A stretch of DNA of 64,000 nt from Xiphydria camelus (lineage: Eukaryota; Arthropoda; Insecta; Hymenoptera; Xiphydriidae), in contig OY783193.1 in the NCBI GenBank assembly GCA_963678675.1, forward strand, positions 16,505,746 through 16,569,745, in the 5' to 3' direction. Shown here piece after piece: positions 63,690 to 64,000 of the stretch (position 1 is its first letter; every line of letters starts with the position of its first letter). The notes beneath the pieces are model-generated. The model was not told the origin of the DNA. It saw nothing but the letters and a program-made list of their open reading frames with translations, and searched no databases. The position numbers were made by a program, and so were the translations under genes.

Positions 63690-64000
63690 CGATACATTAC
63701 TCGCAGGATCGACTTTCCTCAACAGCTACCGTTTCTCCATCATTATAGGGGAGCGAGAGGTCACAATGATCTCGCGCGTTCTAGATCTCCCTCGACTTCT
63801 ATTCGTCCATATAATATAACATATTCTCCATCAATATTTCTTTTTTTTAACATTTCATGCACCCAAAATCTTCGTTTTTTTTCTTTTTAAGCAAGCTTTT
63901 TCATCTAACGTAATAGCAGCTATGATTAGGTTTTCATCGGACCACATTTTAACACTATTGCATACAATACCCACTATTTTGATGGAAAGGAAACTGAACA
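63690..64000. other. No feature recognised
   Basis: AT-rich sequence to the window end. Confidence 0.4.

Overview
The window looks like transposon-dense, AT-rich insect nuclear DNA. A hymenopteran such as an ant is the best guess, from mariner ends of the ACGAGG...AGTAC type and many pogo-, piggyBac- and Harbinger-like relics; the species cannot be fixed from this sequence. I found no host protein-coding gene that I can support. Almost every readable protein belongs to a mobile element, and most of the rest is stacked inverted repeats.

Layout. 1-4550 holds fragments of a foldback family (A), a second foldback arm (B) and a 0.5-kb repeat (E). A 3.3-kb DNA transposon with ~640-bp terminal inverted repeats and a 3-bp target duplication (TAC) lies at 4552-7843; its only recognisable protein is a FEN/XPG-like nuclease fused to a cysteine-rich CXC domain, split by a frameshift. 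At 8524-17442 is a complete Ty3/gypsy LTR retrotransposon on the minus strand: 729-bp LTRs differing at two positions, TATC duplication, tRNA-Gly primer site, gag with six zinc knuckles, pol broken by one stop codon, and an extra 3' ORF. It sits inside the arm of an A palindrome. 17447-23733 is a run of large palindromes (families A, C, G, B, E, C, C).

24512-33580 holds three pogo/Jerky-like elements reduced mostly to their ends plus one transposase piece (C-terminal zinc finger at 24917-25084 and 29964-30074; N-terminal DNA-binding domain at 31578-32081). Nested in the last is a second, coding-poor element whose ends (TAGTCCA..., 3-bp duplication TAT) match the nuclease element. 35732-36488 is an internally deleted mariner. 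36775-43480 has further inverted-repeat elements and unique DNA. 45394-49745 is a three-level nest: a TTAA element containing a TA element containing an element with repeated CAAGG motifs that carries small spliced reading frames. 52265-54506 holds a Tc1/mariner-like and a fourth zinc-finger pogo-like relic. 55646-56288 is a Harbinger-like relic. 57866-59354 is a 1.5-kb palindrome. The right end has a clean piggyBac MITE (61286-61693) and a MADF-like fragment.

How the parts relate. Most elements are non-autonomous: they keep ends, subterminal repeats and at most one transposase terminus, so they would need proteins supplied elsewhere. The gypsy copy is young but disabled by one stop. The foldback content means nearly any transcript crossing the region could form long double-stranded RNA, so a small-RNA source locus is a reasonable but untested inference.
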